Shown: piece by piece, positions 16,262-25,050 of the stretch | Layout of the letters: each line of letters begins with the position of its first letter | Position numbering within the stretch: the first letter of the stretch is position 1 | Assembly: GCF_026712205.1 (NCBI RefSeq) | Contig: NZ_JAPPUW010000001.1 | Coordinates: 372,001 to 436,000, forward strand | DNA from: Pelomonas aquatica | GTDB lineage: Bacteria; Pseudomonadota; Gammaproteobacteria; Burkholderiales; Burkholderiaceae_C | Direction: 5' to 3' | Length of the DNA stretch: 64,000 bases | The notes under the pieces: model-generated | Told to the model about the DNA's origin: nothing | Databases searched by the model: none | The model's input: the letters and a program-made list of their open reading frames with translations, nothing else | Program-made: the position numbers and the translations under genes

Positions 16262-16956
16262 GCGCGGAGCCGCGTCTTGCGCGCGTTGCCGCGGCCATTG
16301 CCGACCCCACGCGGGCACGCACGCTGGCCCGGCTGCTCGACGGCCGCCTGCACACGGCCGGCGAGCTGGCCGCGCATGCGGGCGTCAGCGCCGCGACCAT
16401 GTCGGCCCATCTGAAGCTGCTGGTCGACGAAGGCCTGGCGCGCGTGCGCCCGCAGGGGCGGCATCGCTACTTCGGCCTGGCCGATGGCGACGTGGCCCAT
16501 GCGCTGGAGGCGCTGCTGCGCGTGGCGGACCGCCGCGACGGCGGCGACGAGCCGGCGGCCGACCTGCGGCGCTGGCAGCGGCCCGCGATGCGCGGCCTGC
16601 GCCATGCGCGCAGCTGCTATGGCCATCTGGCCGGCGAGCTGGGCGTTCAGTGGCGCGAGACGCTGCTGGCCAGGGCCTGGGTGAAGGCGGCGCCGGACGG
16701 CCGCTACGAGCTCAGCGAAGCGGGGCGCGAGGCCCTTGCCGAGCTGATGCCCGAGGGCTTCGCCGCGACGGGGCGGGTGCTCTACGACTGCGTGGACTGG
16801 TCCGAGCGCCGCGACCATTTCGCGGGGCCGCTGGCCGTCGCGTGGCTGGACGCGATGGTGGACAAGGGCTGGCTGCGGCGCAGCGCGGCGTCGCGCGAGC
16901 TGGCGCTGACGCCGGTCGGAACGCTGAAGCTGAAGGCCTGCGCGGATCTCGTCTAG
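16258..16956 (+). CDS. ArsR-family winged-helix regulator with C-terminal extension
   Basis: 232-residue regulator. Residues 5-85 hold the winged HTH (ADPTRARTLARLL, then HAGVSAATMSAHLKLLVDEGL as HTH). The roughly 140-residue extension is unusual for the metal-sensing members but common in a subset of ArsR proteins found beside small monooxygenases. No metal-binding Cys pair occurs in the HTH, so a metal sensor is unlikely; an organic ligand is more probable. It is the last gene of the NIPSNAP-ABM-ArsR unit and presumably controls it. Confidence 0.9.
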   Translation: MSAEPRLARVAAAIADPTRARTLARLLDGRLHTAGELAAHAGVSAATMSAHLKLLVDEGLARVRPQGRHRYFGLADGDVAHALEALLRVADRRDGGDEPAADLRRWQRPAMRGLRHARSCYGHLAGELGVQWRETLLARAWVKAAPDGRYELSEAGREALAELMPEGFAATGRVLYDCVDWSERRDHFAGPLAVAWLDAMVDKGWLRRSAASRELALTPVGTLKLKACADLV

Positions 16957-17072
16957 GGATTCGCCTCGGTGCCGGCGGGCCGGAGCTGCCTAAGATCGGC
17001 CGGCCGCGCTTGCATGACGGGTGCGGCGCTTGTCGAGCTTTCTCCCTGCAACCCTAGGAACGAGAGGTTTTC

Positions 17073-17327
17073 ATGCTGCATTACCTGTGGATGTTCATCG
17101 TCGGCGTCGTGGTCGGCGCGATTGCCCGGTTCATCATGCCGGGCTCCGAGCATCTGGGCCTGCTGATGACCGGCGTGCTGGGCATCGCGGGCTCCTTCGT
17201 CGGCGGCTTCATCGCGCGCCTCTTCAGCCAGCCGGCCGATGGCGCCATCGTGCACCCCGCGGGCCTGATCCTGTCCGTCGTCGGTGCCCTGATCCTGCTG
17301 TACGTCTGGAACCATTTCGTGCACTGA
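17073..17327 (+). CDS. GlsB/YeaQ/YmgE family stress-response membrane protein
   Basis: 84-residue very hydrophobic protein with three membrane segments (residues 4-20, 28-48 and 61-80). The GVVVGAIARFIMPG and GVLGIAGSFVGGFIARL segments are typical of the transglycosylase-associated family. The ATG follows an AACGAGAGG ribosome-binding region. Members are general-stress inner-membrane proteins of unclear biochemistry. A strong hairpin lies just downstream. It is a single-gene unit convergent with the SpoVR gene. Confidence 0.92.
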   Translation: MLHYLWMFIVGVVVGAIARFIMPGSEHLGLLMTGVLGIAGSFVGGFIARLFSQPADGAIVHPAGLILSVVGALILLYVWNHFVH

Positions 17328-17336
17328 AACAGAACC

Positions 17337-17360
17337 CGGCCCGGCGGATACGCCGGGCCG
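17337..17360. terminator. GC-rich hairpin between convergent genes
   Basis: Perfect 10-base arms CGGCCCGGCG / CGCCGGGCCG with loop GATA. It lies 10 bases past the GlsB-like stop and 15 bases past the SpoVR stop. There is no T-run on either strand, so the terminator call rests on position and stem strength. Confidence 0.5.
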
Positions 17361-17374
17361 CAAGACCCCGGTAT

Positions 17375-18976
17375 TCAGCCCACCTGGGCCGGCACGTTCC
17401 AGCGCCGCGTCACGTCGCCGCGGCCGTTCACGCTTTCGAGGTTGACGGCAAAGCCCCACAGCCGGCCGACGTGCTTCAGCACTTCCTGCGCGCTGTCGTG
17501 CAGCGGGCGGTTCAGGTGCTGCTGGTGGCGCAGCGTCAGCGACCGGTCGCCGCGCAGGTTCACGTTCCAGACCTGGATGTTGGGCTCGCGGGTGGACAGG
17601 TCGTACTGGCGCGACAGCGCCTGGCGCAGGTGGCGGTAGCCGCCTTCGTCGTGAATGGCGGAGATCTCGTACTCGTTCTTGGTCTCGTCGTCGAGGATGG
17701 CGAAGAGGCGGAAGTCGCGCATGATCTTCGGGCTCAGGTACTGGCCGATGAAGCTCTCGTCCTTGAAGTTGCGCATCGCGTGGTCGAGCGTGGGCAACCA
17801 GTCGCAGCCGGCGATGTCGGGGAACCAGGCGCGGTCCTCGTCGGTCGGGCTCTCGCAGATGCGCTTGATGTCGGTGTACATCGCAAAGCCCAGCGCATAG
17901 GGGTTGAGGTTGGCGCCCGGCTGCTGGTAGATGACATTGGTGTGGGACTTGAGCCACTCGATCATCATGCCGTCCGACAGATAGCCGTCGTCGTACATCT
18001 GGTTCAGCAGCCGGTGGTGCCAGAAGGTGGCCCAGCCCTCGTTCATGACCTGGGTCTGGCGCTGCGGATAGAAATACTGCGCGATCTTGCGCACGATGCG
18101 GACGATCTCGCGCTGCCAGGGCTCCAGCAGCGGCGCGTTCTTCTCGATGAAGTAGAGCAGGTTTTCCTGCGGCTCGTCGGGGAAGCGGCGGCTCTCGGCC
18201 GCCTCGTCGGGGCGGTCGGGCTTCCTGGGCAGCGTGCGCCAGAGGTCGTTGATCTGCAGCTGCGCGTGGTGCTCGCGGTCCTTCAGCCGCGCACGCTCCT
18301 CGGCCAGCGACAGCTTGGCCGGCCGGCGGTAGCGGTCCACGCCGTGGTTCATCAGCGCGTGGCAGCTGTCCAGCAGCGCCTCGACGGCGTCCAGCCCGTG
18401 GCGCTCCTCGCAGTCGGCCACGTAGTTCTTCGCGTAGACGAGGTAGTCGATGATGGACGAGGCATCCGTCCACATGCGGAACAGGTAGTTGCCTTTGAAG
18501 AATGAGTTATGTCCGTAGCAGGCATGGGCGATGACCAGGGCCTGCATGGCCAGCGTGTTCTCCTCCATCAGATAGGCGATGCAGGGGTCTGAGTTGATGA
18601 CGATCTCGTAGGCCAGACCCATCTGGCCGCGCTTGTAGCTGCGTTCGGTGGCGATGAACTCCTTGCCATAGCTCCAGTGGCGGTAGTTCACCGGCATGCC
18701 GACCGACGCATAGGCGTCCATCATCTGCTCGGCGGTGATGACCTCGAGCTGGTTGGCATAGGTGTCCAGGCCGAAGCGCTCGGCGGTCTTGCGGATGACC
18801 TCGTGGTATTCGTCGATGAGCTCGAAGCTCCAGTCGTTGGGCGAAGGCAGGGGCTGGCTCGGCCGCGCCTGCAACGGCTTCATCTGGCGCAGCGGCTGGC
18901 GCTGGCGGCGCTCGGTCACGCCGGGCGGCGGCACCGCGGCACGCTCGATCTGACGGCGATCCTCCTTGCAGCTCAT
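17375..18976 (-). CDS. SpoVR family protein
   Basis: 533-residue member of the SpoVR/YcgB family. Recognisable segments include WSFELIDEYHEVIRKTAERFGLDTY cut by motif limits near residue 48, HACYGHNSFFKGNYLF, QVMNEGWATFWH and HTNVIYQQPGANLNPYALGF. Despite the sporulation name, proteobacterial members are stress or stationary-phase proteins of unknown activity. The ATG overlaps the stop of the YeaH-like gene (ATGA), and it is the last gene of the prkA-yeaH-spoVR operon, corresponding to E. coli yeaG, yeaH and ycgB. The N-terminal 40 residues are basic and poorly conserved, so the true start could lie slightly downstream. Confidence 0.95.
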   Translation of the reverse strand: MSCKEDRRQIERAAVPPPGVTERRQRQPLRQMKPLQARPSQPLPSPNDWSFELIDEYHEVIRKTAERFGLDTYANQLEVITAEQMMDAYASVGMPVNYRHWSYGKEFIATERSYKRGQMGLAYEIVINSDPCIAYLMEENTLAMQALVIAHACYGHNSFFKGNYLFRMWTDASSIIDYLVYAKNYVADCEERHGLDAVEALLDSCHALMNHGVDRYRRPAKLSLAEERARLKDREHHAQLQINDLWRTLPRKPDRPDEAAESRRFPDEPQENLLYFIEKNAPLLEPWQREIVRIVRKIAQYFYPQRQTQVMNEGWATFWHHRLLNQMYDDGYLSDGMMIEWLKSHTNVIYQQPGANLNPYALGFAMYTDIKRICESPTDEDRAWFPDIAGCDWLPTLDHAMRNFKDESFIGQYLSPKIMRDFRLFAILDDETKNEYEISAIHDEGGYRHLRQALSRQYDLSTREPNIQVWNVNLRGDRSLTLRHQQHLNRPLHDSAQEVLKHVGRLWGFAVNLESVNGRGDVTRRWNVPAQVG

Positions 18977-20253
18977 GCCGCGGCCCCCTCTTTCTTGAAC
19001 AGCTCGCGGAAGACCGGGTAGATCTCGGACGCCTCGACGGCCTTGCGCATCGCGAAGTGGCCGACCTCCTCGCTGAGCTTCTGGTATTCCTCCCAGAGGT
19101 TCTGCTCGGGCTCGGCCACCTGCACATAGGCGAAGTAGCGGCACAGCGGCAGCAGCTTGTCCTGCAGCAGCTCGCGGCAGCGACCGCTGTCGTGGTGCCA
19201 GTTGTCGCCGTCGCTGGCCTGCGCGCCGTAGATGTTCCACTCGGTCGGCGAGTAGCGCTCGCGGATGATCTGCTCCATCAGCACCAGCGCGCTGGACACG
19301 ACGGTGCCGCCGGTCTCGGTCGCGTGGAAGAAGTTCTGCTCGTCCACCTCCTGGGCCTGCGTGTGGTGGCGGATGAAGACGACGTCGATCTTCTCGTAGT
19401 GCCGCGTCAGGAAGAGGTATAGCAGGATGAAGAAGCGCTTGGCCAGGTCCTTGCGGCCTTCGTCCATCGAGCCGGACACGTCCATCAGGCAGAACATGAC
19501 GGCGCGCGTCGTCGGCACCGGGATGCGCACGCGGGCGCGGAAGCGCAGGTCGATGGGGTCGAGGAAGGGGATGGCGTTGATGCGCTCGCGCAGATGCTGG
19601 ATGCGCGCGCGCGTCTCGGCCAGCAGGCGCGGTGTCTCGGGGCGGTCTTCCTTCAGCAGCTCCTGCTCGCGGGCTTCGAGCTCGTGCAGTTCGCGGCGCT
19701 TGTCCATGCCCAGCGCGATGCGGCGGCCGAGGGCGCCGCGCATGGAGCGCACGACATGCAGATTGGTGGGCGTGCCGTCGGACACGAAGCCGGCGCGCTG
19801 CGAGCGCCACTCAGGCGTGTCGGCCAGCGTCGTGCGGGCGAGGTTGGGCAGGGCCAGGTCCTCGAAGAAGACCTGCATGAATTCTTCCTTGCTGAGGTGG
19901 AAGACGAAGTCGTCCTCGCCCTCGCCCTGGTCGCTGGCCTGGCCGCCTCCGCCCTGCCCGCCTTGTCCACCCTTCGGCTTGGCGATGCGGTCGCCCTTCA
20001 CATACTCCTGGTTGCCCGGCCGCACGACCTCGCGGATGCCGCCGTCGCCATGGCCGAAGACGGGTTCGCTGAGGTCGCGCTTCGGGATGTGCACGTCCTC
20101 GCCGCGCTCCATGTCGCGGATGCCGCGGCCGTCGACCGCGCGCTTCACCGCCTCGCGGATCTGCTCCTTGTGGCGGCGCAGGAAGCGCTCGCGGTTGCCG
20201 ATGGACTTGTTCTTGCCCGACAGCCGTCTATCGATGATTTGCTGAAGCGACAT
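18973..20253 (-). CDS. YeaH/YhbH family (DUF444) protein
   Basis: 426-residue protein of the DUF444 family. The N-terminal half contains the conserved IIDRRLSGKNKSIGNRERFLRR segment and a low-complexity Gly/Gln linker (about residues 95-108). The C-terminal half is a von Willebrand A-like domain with VMFCLMDVSGSMDEGRKDLAKRF (MIDAS-type DxSxS, about residue 250) and VVFIRHHTQAQEVDE. It acts with PrkA kinase in stationary-phase and nitrogen-stress responses in enterics. It lies 19 bases downstream of prkA and overlaps spoVR by four bases. Confidence 0.95.
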   Translation of the reverse strand: MSLQQIIDRRLSGKNKSIGNRERFLRRHKEQIREAVKRAVDGRGIRDMERGEDVHIPKRDLSEPVFGHGDGGIREVVRPGNQEYVKGDRIAKPKGGQGGQGGGGQASDQGEGEDDFVFHLSKEEFMQVFFEDLALPNLARTTLADTPEWRSQRAGFVSDGTPTNLHVVRSMRGALGRRIALGMDKRRELHELEAREQELLKEDRPETPRLLAETRARIQHLRERINAIPFLDPIDLRFRARVRIPVPTTRAVMFCLMDVSGSMDEGRKDLAKRFFILLYLFLTRHYEKIDVVFIRHHTQAQEVDEQNFFHATETGGTVVSSALVLMEQIIRERYSPTEWNIYGAQASDGDNWHHDSGRCRELLQDKLLPLCRYFAYVQVAEPEQNLWEEYQKLSEEVGHFAMRKAVEASEIYPVFRELFKKEGAAA

Positions 20254-20272
20254 CGAGCGACCTGCTTTCTGC

Positions 20273-22195
20273 TCAGCTGGACTTGCGCACCCTCAAATAC
20301 CACTCGCACAACAGCCGCACCTGCTTGGCCGTGTAGCCCTTGTCCACCATGCGCTGCACGAAGTTCTCGTGCTTCTTGGCGTCCTCGGCGCTGGCCTTGG
20401 CATTGAAGCTGATGACGGGCAGCAGCTCCTCGGTGTTGGAGAACATCTTCTTCTCGATGACGGTGCGCAGCTTCTCGTAGCTGGTCCAGTTCGGGTTCTT
20501 GCCGGCGTTGTTGGCGCGCGCGCGCAGCACGAAGTTGACGATCTCGTTGCGGAAGTCCTTGGGGTTGGAGATGCCGGCGGGCTTCTCGATCTTCTCGAGC
20601 TCGGCGTTCAGCGCCGCGCGGTCGAAGACCTCGCCGGTGTCGGTGTCGCGGTATTCCTGGTCCTGGATCCAGTAGTCGGCATAGGTCACGTAGCGGTCGA
20701 AGATGTTCTGGCCGTACTCGCTATAGCTTTCCAGGTAGGCGGTCTGGATCTCCTTGCCGATGAACTCGGCGTAGCGCGGCGAGAGCTGCTCCTTGATGAA
20801 GCCGACGAACTTCTCCTCCTGCTCCTTGGGGAACTGCTCGCGCTCGATCTGCTGCTCCAGCACGTACATCAGGTGCACCGGGTTGGCGGCCACCTCGGCC
20901 GGGTCGAAGTTGAAGACCTTGGACAGGATCTTGTAGGCGAAGCGGGTGCTGATGCCGCTCATGCCTTCGTCGACGCCGGCGTAGTCGCGGTACTCCTGGT
21001 AGCTCTTGGCGCGCGGGTCGGTGTCCTTCAGGTTCTCGCCGTCGTAGATCTGCATCTTGGAGTACAGCGACGAGTTCTCAGGCTCCTTCAGGCGCGTCAG
21101 CACCGCGAACTGGCTCATCATCTTCAGCGTGCCCGGCGCACACTTGGCCTCGGCCAGGGACGAGCCGCGGATCAGCTTCTCGTAGATCTTGACCTCCTCG
21201 CTGACGCGCAGGCAGTAGGGCACCTTGACGATGTAGACGCGGTCGAGGAAGGCCTCGTTGTTCTTGTTGTTGCGGAAGGTCTTCCACTCGCTCTCGTTGC
21301 TGTGCGCGAGGATGATGCCGTCGAAGGGAATCGCGCCGAAGCCCTCGGTGCCCTTGTAGTTGCCCTCCTGCGTGGCCGTCAGCAGCGGGTGCAGCACCTT
21401 GATGGGCGCCTTGAACATCTCGACGAATTCGAGCAGGCCCTGGTTCGCCAGGCACAGGCCACCAGAGTAGCTGTAGGCGTCGGGGTCGTCCTGCGCATAG
21501 GTCTCGAGCTTGCGGATGTCGACCTTGCCGACGAGGCTGGAGATGTCCTGGTTGTTCTCGTCGCCCGGCTCCGTCTTGGACACGCCGATCTGCTTGAGCA
21601 CGCTCGGGTAGCGCTTGACGACCTTGAACTTGCGGATGTCGCCGCCGAACTCGTCGAGGCGCTTCACGGCCCAGGGGCTGAGGATGCGGTTGAGGTAGCG
21701 GCGCGGGATGCCGTAGTCGCGTTCCAGCAACGGGCCGTCCTCGACGAAGTCAAAGAGGCCGAGCGGGCTCTCGTTCACCGGCGAGCCGGCCAGCGAGTAG
21801 AAGGGCACCTGCTCCATCAGCTGCTTGAGCCGCTCGGCGATGGAGCTCTTGCCGCCGCCGACCGGGCCGAGCAGGTAGAGGATCTGCTTCTTCTCTTCGA
21901 GCCCCTGGGCTGCGTGGCGGAAGTAGGAGACGACCTGCTCGATCGCTTCCTCCAGCCCGTAGAACTCGGCGAAGGCCGGGTAGATCTTGATCGTCTTGTT
22001 CGCAAAGAGGCGCGACAGCCGCGGGTCGTTGCGCGTGTCGAGCATCTGCGGCTCGCCGATGGCCTGCAGCATGCGCTCGGCGGCCGTCGCGTAGGCGAGG
22101 GGGTTCTTCTTGCACTCGGCGAGGTAGTCCTCCAGGGAGAGTTCCTCGACCTTGCTGCGCTCGTAGCGCGCTGCGAAATGGCTGATGACGTCCAT
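20273..22195 (-). CDS. PrkA-family serine protein kinase (YeaG-like)
   Basis: 640-residue AAA+/kinase fusion, close to E. coli YeaG (644). The N-terminal AAA domain has Walker A GPVGGGKSSIAERL near residue 110; the C-terminal part is the PrkA kinase domain, with the conserved ARYAEFIGKEIQTAY-type helix and YCEWYLR-like end. The ATG at 22195 is chosen because GGAGG lies eight bases upstream and the product then begins MDVISHFAARYE like relatives; an in-frame codon nine residues earlier is less likely. It heads the prkA-yeaH-spoVR operon. A candidate promoter with a palindrome around the -10 box lies 156 bases upstream. Confidence 0.96.
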   Translation of the reverse strand: MDVISHFAARYERSKVEELSLEDYLAECKKNPLAYATAAERMLQAIGEPQMLDTRNDPRLSRLFANKTIKIYPAFAEFYGLEEAIEQVVSYFRHAAQGLEEKKQILYLLGPVGGGKSSIAERLKQLMEQVPFYSLAGSPVNESPLGLFDFVEDGPLLERDYGIPRRYLNRILSPWAVKRLDEFGGDIRKFKVVKRYPSVLKQIGVSKTEPGDENNQDISSLVGKVDIRKLETYAQDDPDAYSYSGGLCLANQGLLEFVEMFKAPIKVLHPLLTATQEGNYKGTEGFGAIPFDGIILAHSNESEWKTFRNNKNNEAFLDRVYIVKVPYCLRVSEEVKIYEKLIRGSSLAEAKCAPGTLKMMSQFAVLTRLKEPENSSLYSKMQIYDGENLKDTDPRAKSYQEYRDYAGVDEGMSGISTRFAYKILSKVFNFDPAEVAANPVHLMYVLEQQIEREQFPKEQEEKFVGFIKEQLSPRYAEFIGKEIQTAYLESYSEYGQNIFDRYVTYADYWIQDQEYRDTDTGEVFDRAALNAELEKIEKPAGISNPKDFRNEIVNFVLRARANNAGKNPNWTSYEKLRTVIEKKMFSNTEELLPVISFNAKASAEDAKKHENFVQRMVDKGYTAKQVRLLCEWYLRVRKSS

Positions 22196-22338
22196 GCCGA
22201 CCTCCTGCGGTTTGAACTCCACAGGGCGCGAGCACGATCCGTGCCCGGGCTGGCTGGGGGGTTCTGATCGCGCCTCAACTGCAAGGCGTCATCAGAACTC
22301 TCCGCTCGGCTTGCCGCCAGCGTGCTGCCGCCGGCGAC

Positions 22339-22379
22339 AGGGCGGTCTCAAGAATAAGCCGCCCTACACCCACCAACAA
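22339..22379 (-). promoter_or_regulatory. candidate promoter and palindromic operator of the prkA operon
   Basis: On the minus strand TTGTTG (22379-22374) and TATTCT (22356-22351) are separated by exactly 17 bases, a fair sigma-70-type promoter. The -10 hexamer sits in the 13-base centre of a 7-base inverted repeat, AGGGCGG / CCGCCCT (22339-22345 and 22359-22365), a plausible operator. The predicted leader is about 150 bases. The remainder of the 322-base gap (22196-22517) shows only a hairpin past parB. Confidence 0.4.
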
Positions 22380-22487
22380 ACGAGCTCGGCTTTTCGTTGA
22401 CAGGTGCCGGTCCAGCATACGCCCGCCGGCCAGGCAAGACCTGGCACTTTTCGGGCAAACCACACGAACGTGGGGGCCTTGTGGCCG

Positions 22488-22507
22488 TGCGCAGACAGGC
22501 CTGCGCA
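22488..22507 (-). terminator. hairpin just past parB
   Basis: Arms TGCGCAG / CTGCGCA with a 6-base loop, 11 bases beyond the parB stop on the minus strand. There is no T-run, so it is only a weak terminator candidate. Confidence 0.35.
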
Positions 22508-22517
22508 AGGGCCGGTT

Positions 22518-23420
22518 TCAGCCGCCGCGCAGCCGGTCGAGGATGCCCGAGAGCGCGTCCAGCGAGTCGAAATGGATGGCCAGCTCGCCGCTCTGGCCGC
22601 CGCGCTTGCTGCGCTTCTTCACGCGCACCTCGACGGTGGCGCCGAGGGCGTCGGCGAGTTCCTCTTCCAGCCTCAGCACGTCGCGGCTCTTGTCGCCCTT
22701 CACGCGCAGCAGCGGCGCCTGGCGCGCGGCGCCCTGGGCCTTGGCGACCAGCTTCTCGGCCTCGCGCACGCTGAGCTTCTTGGCCGCGATCTCGCTGGCC
22801 GTCGTGATCTGGGCGGCGCCTTCCAGCGGCAGCAGCGCGCGGGCGTGGCCCATGTCCAGGTCGCCGGCCATCAGCATGTTCTGCACCGGCGTGCTGAGGT
22901 TGAGCAGGCGCAGCAGATTGCTCGCCGCGCTGCGCGAGCGGCCGACGGCCTGCGCCGCCTGCTCGTGCGTGAGGCCGAACTCGTCGGTCAGGCGCTTCAG
23001 GCCCTGGGCCTCTTCCAGCGGGTTGAGGTCCTCGCGCTGGATGTTCTCGATCAGCGCCATCGCGGCGGCGGATTCGTCCGGCACGGCCTTCACCAGCACC
23101 GGCACCTCGCGCAGGCCTGCGAGGCGTGCCGCACGGAAGCGGCGTTCGCCGGCGATGATCTCGTAGGCCACGCCGCCATGAGGCGCGATCGGGCGAACCA
23201 GGATCGGCTGCATGATGCCCTGGGCCTTGATGCTCTCGGCCAGCTCGTACAGCGAGCCCTCGTCCATGCGCGTGCGCGGCTGGTATTTGCCGGCCTGCAG
23301 CTGTTCGAGCTTCAGCGTGCCGGGCGCGCCGTCGCGCTCGGGCGCGGGGGTGTCGCTGACTTTGGGGCCGAGCAGGGCTTCGAGGCCGAGGCCGAGGCCT
23401 TTGGGTTTCTTGGTCGCCAT
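22518..23420 (-). CDS. parB: chromosome partitioning protein ParB (Spo0J)
   Basis: 300-residue DNA-binding CTPase that loads at parS and spreads. The N-terminus TKKPKGLGLGLEALLG is the ParA-stimulating peptide typical of chromosomal ParB. The ParB/Srx domain contains AGERRFRAARLAG (the GERRxRA CTP-binding motif, about residues 90-102) and NIQREDLNPLEEA. The HTH domain (GLTHEQAAQAVGRSRSAASNLLRLL, in two adjacent parts near 150-175) and a C-terminal dimerisation segment follow. The length is standard. It is separated from parA by about 19 kb and lies on the opposite strand, between the RBBP9-like gene and the PrkA operon. The three parS-like sites near parA are its expected targets. Confidence 0.97.
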   Translation of the reverse strand: MATKKPKGLGLGLEALLGPKVSDTPAPERDGAPGTLKLEQLQAGKYQPRTRMDEGSLYELAESIKAQGIMQPILVRPIAPHGGVAYEIIAGERRFRAARLAGLREVPVLVKAVPDESAAAMALIENIQREDLNPLEEAQGLKRLTDEFGLTHEQAAQAVGRSRSAASNLLRLLNLSTPVQNMLMAGDLDMGHARALLPLEGAAQITTASEIAAKKLSVREAEKLVAKAQGAARQAPLLRVKGDKSRDVLRLEEELADALGATVEVRVKKRSKRGGQSGELAIHFDSLDALSGILDRLRGG

Positions 23421-23436
23421 GGGCGCGGATTGTCCT

Positions 23437-23976
23437 TCAGCGCCTGGCGAGCTCTTCCAGCAACTGGCGGCCCTCGGACCAGTCGCCCAGGCCGGACTCG
23501 GCGTTCAGGTGGCCGCGCGGGCCGGCCATGACGACCTGCGAGCCCCAGTCCTGGGCCATCTGCAGCGTGCGCTCGGCCGCGCCGTAGGGGTCGTCGCTGC
23601 TGATGACGGTGATGCTGGGGAAGGGCAGGCGCGGGCGGCGGATCGGGCGCCAGTTGTGCAGCTGCGGCGGCATGGCCTCGTGCTCGGTGTCGGGCGGCGC
23701 GACGAGCAGGGCGCCCTTCACGCGCGCCGTGTGTTTCGAGTGCTCGGCCCAGCTGGCCACCAGCTGGCAGCCCAGCGAGTGGGCCACCAGCACGGCCGGC
23801 GCGTCGTCCTGCAGCAGCACCTCGTCCAGGCGCGCCATCCAGTCGCCGCGGCGCGGCCAGTCCCAGTCGTGCTGCTCCACGCGCTCGTCGCCGTGCAGGC
23901 GTTCCCAGCGGCTTTGCCAGTGGTCGGGGCCGGAGTTCTGCCAGCCGGGGAGAAGCAGTACGCGCTCTGACTTCAT
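23437..23976 (-). CDS. RBBP9/YdeN family alpha/beta hydrolase
   Basis: 179-residue serine hydrolase. The N-terminal [20 protein letters not shown] is the family hallmark. The nucleophile is in VAHSLGCQL (Ser67), the acid probably in [12 protein letters not shown], and the histidine in [15 protein letters not shown]. The substrate is unknown; relatives are small serine hydrolases without a clear pathway. It lies 16 bases upstream of parB on the same strand, so parB may be read from this gene's promoter. It is divergent from argC with 51 bases between them. Confidence 0.93.
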   Translation of the reverse strand: MKSERVLLLPGWQNSGPDHWQSRWERLHGDERVEQHDWDWPRRGDWMARLDEVLLQDDAPAVLVAHSLGCQLVASWAEHSKHTARVKGALLVAPPDTEHEAMPPQLHNWRPIRRPRLPFPSITVISSDDPYGAAERTLQMAQDWGSQVVMAGPRGHLNAESGLGDWSEGRQLLEELARR

Positions 23977-24027
23977 GGTTTGCCCTTATCCTGCACAGTT
24001 GGATTTTCAGCCAGTGGAGCAGCGGCG

Positions 24028-24975
24028 ATGACGTTCAAGGTGTTTGTGGATGGCCAGGAAGGCACGACGGGCCTGCGGATTCACGACTACCTCGCGGCGC
24101 GGCGCGACATCGAGGTGCTGAAGATCGCCACCGACAGGCGCAAGGATCCCGCCGAACGCGCCCGCCTGCTGAACGCGGCCGACGTGGCCTTCCTGTGCCT
24201 GCCGGATGCCGCCTCGCGCGAGGCGGCGGCCATGATCGACAACCCCAACACCTGCCTGATCGACGCCAGCACGGCCCATCGCACGGTGCCGGGCTGGACC
24301 TTCGGCCTGCCCGAGCTGGCCAAGGGCCAGCGCGAGGCCATCCGCGCGTCCAAGCGCATCGCCAACCCGGGCTGCCACGCCAGCGCCTTCATCCTGGCCG
24401 TGCGCCCGCTGGTGGACGCCGGCCTGCTGCCGCGCGAGGCGGCCGTCGGCGCCACCTCCATCACCGGCTACTCGGGCGGCGGCAAGAGCATGATCGCCGA
24501 GTACGAGCAGCAGCCGCTGCCGGCCCCTCTGCAGGCGCCGCGGCCCTACGGCCTGGCGCTCAAGCACAAGCACCTGCCGGAGATGATGGCCCACACCGGC
24601 CTGGCCACGCCGCCGGTCTTCATGCCCATCGTCAGCAGCTTCTACAAGGGCCTGGCCGTCAGCGTGCCGCTGCAGCTGGGCCAGCTCAAGCAGGGCACGA
24701 CGCCGGAGCAGGTGCAGGCCGCGCTGGCCGCGCACTATGCCGGCGAGCGCTTCATCGACGTGAAGCCGCTGCGCGACGCGGCCACGCTGGAGAGCGGCTT
24801 CTTCGACGTGCAGGCCTGCAACGACACGAATCGCGTCGACCTCTTCGTGTTCGCATCGGACACGCAGCTGCTGCTGATGAGCCGCCTGGACAACCTCGGC
24901 AAGGGCGCCAGCGGCGCGGCCGTGCAGAGCATGAACGTGCACTTGGGCGTCGAGGAAAGCCTCGGCCTGGTCTGA
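24028..24975 (+). CDS. argC: N-acetyl-gamma-glutamyl-phosphate reductase, type 2
   Basis: Third step of arginine synthesis: NADPH-dependent reduction of N-acetylglutamyl-5-phosphate to the semialdehyde. The 315-residue length and N-terminus [20 protein letters not shown] mark the shorter type-2 ArgC. The catalytic cysteine is in [10 protein letters not shown] (Cys116), and [10 protein letters not shown] and [10 protein letters not shown] are also conserved. The ATG at 24028 is preferred to an in-frame codon 48 bases upstream because it gives the standard N-terminus and lies near GTGGAGC. No other arg gene is adjacent, which is common outside enteric operons. Confidence 0.95.
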   Translation: MTFKVFVDGQEGTTGLRIHDYLAARRDIEVLKIATDRRKDPAERARLLNAADVAFLCLPDAASREAAAMIDNPNTCLIDASTAHRTVPGWTFGLPELAKGQREAIRASKRIANPGCHASAFILAVRPLVDAGLLPREAAVGATSITGYSGGGKSMIAEYEQQPLPAPLQAPRPYGLALKHKHLPEMMAHTGLATPPVFMPIVSSFYKGLAVSVPLQLGQLKQGTTPEQVQAALAAHYAGERFIDVKPLRDAATLESGFFDVQACNDTNRVDLFVFASDTQLLLMSRLDNLGKGASGAAVQSMNVHLGVEESLGLV

Positions 24976-25050
24976 ACGTGAAAGGTGGCGTTGCGCGGGA
25001 GCGTGGCGTCGCGATACTGCGGTCCGTCTCGACGACTTGAGGACCGCTCC

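Noticed and set aside
17375-22195. Sporulation capacity, suggested by the SpoVR name
   Set aside because: SpoVR homologues with PrkA and YeaH are widespread in non-sporulating proteobacteria, and no other sporulation gene is present.
22442-22457. Sigma-54-like TGGCAC-N5-GGGCA
   Set aside because: The -12 half has GGGC instead of TTGC, and it points along the plus strand, where no gene follows.
24985-25050. Upstream GTG start for the CHAT-transglutaminase gene
   Set aside because: The extra 22 residues (VALRGSVASRYCGPSRRLED...) look non-conserved, and the later GTG has GAGGA at the right distance. It cannot be excluded.
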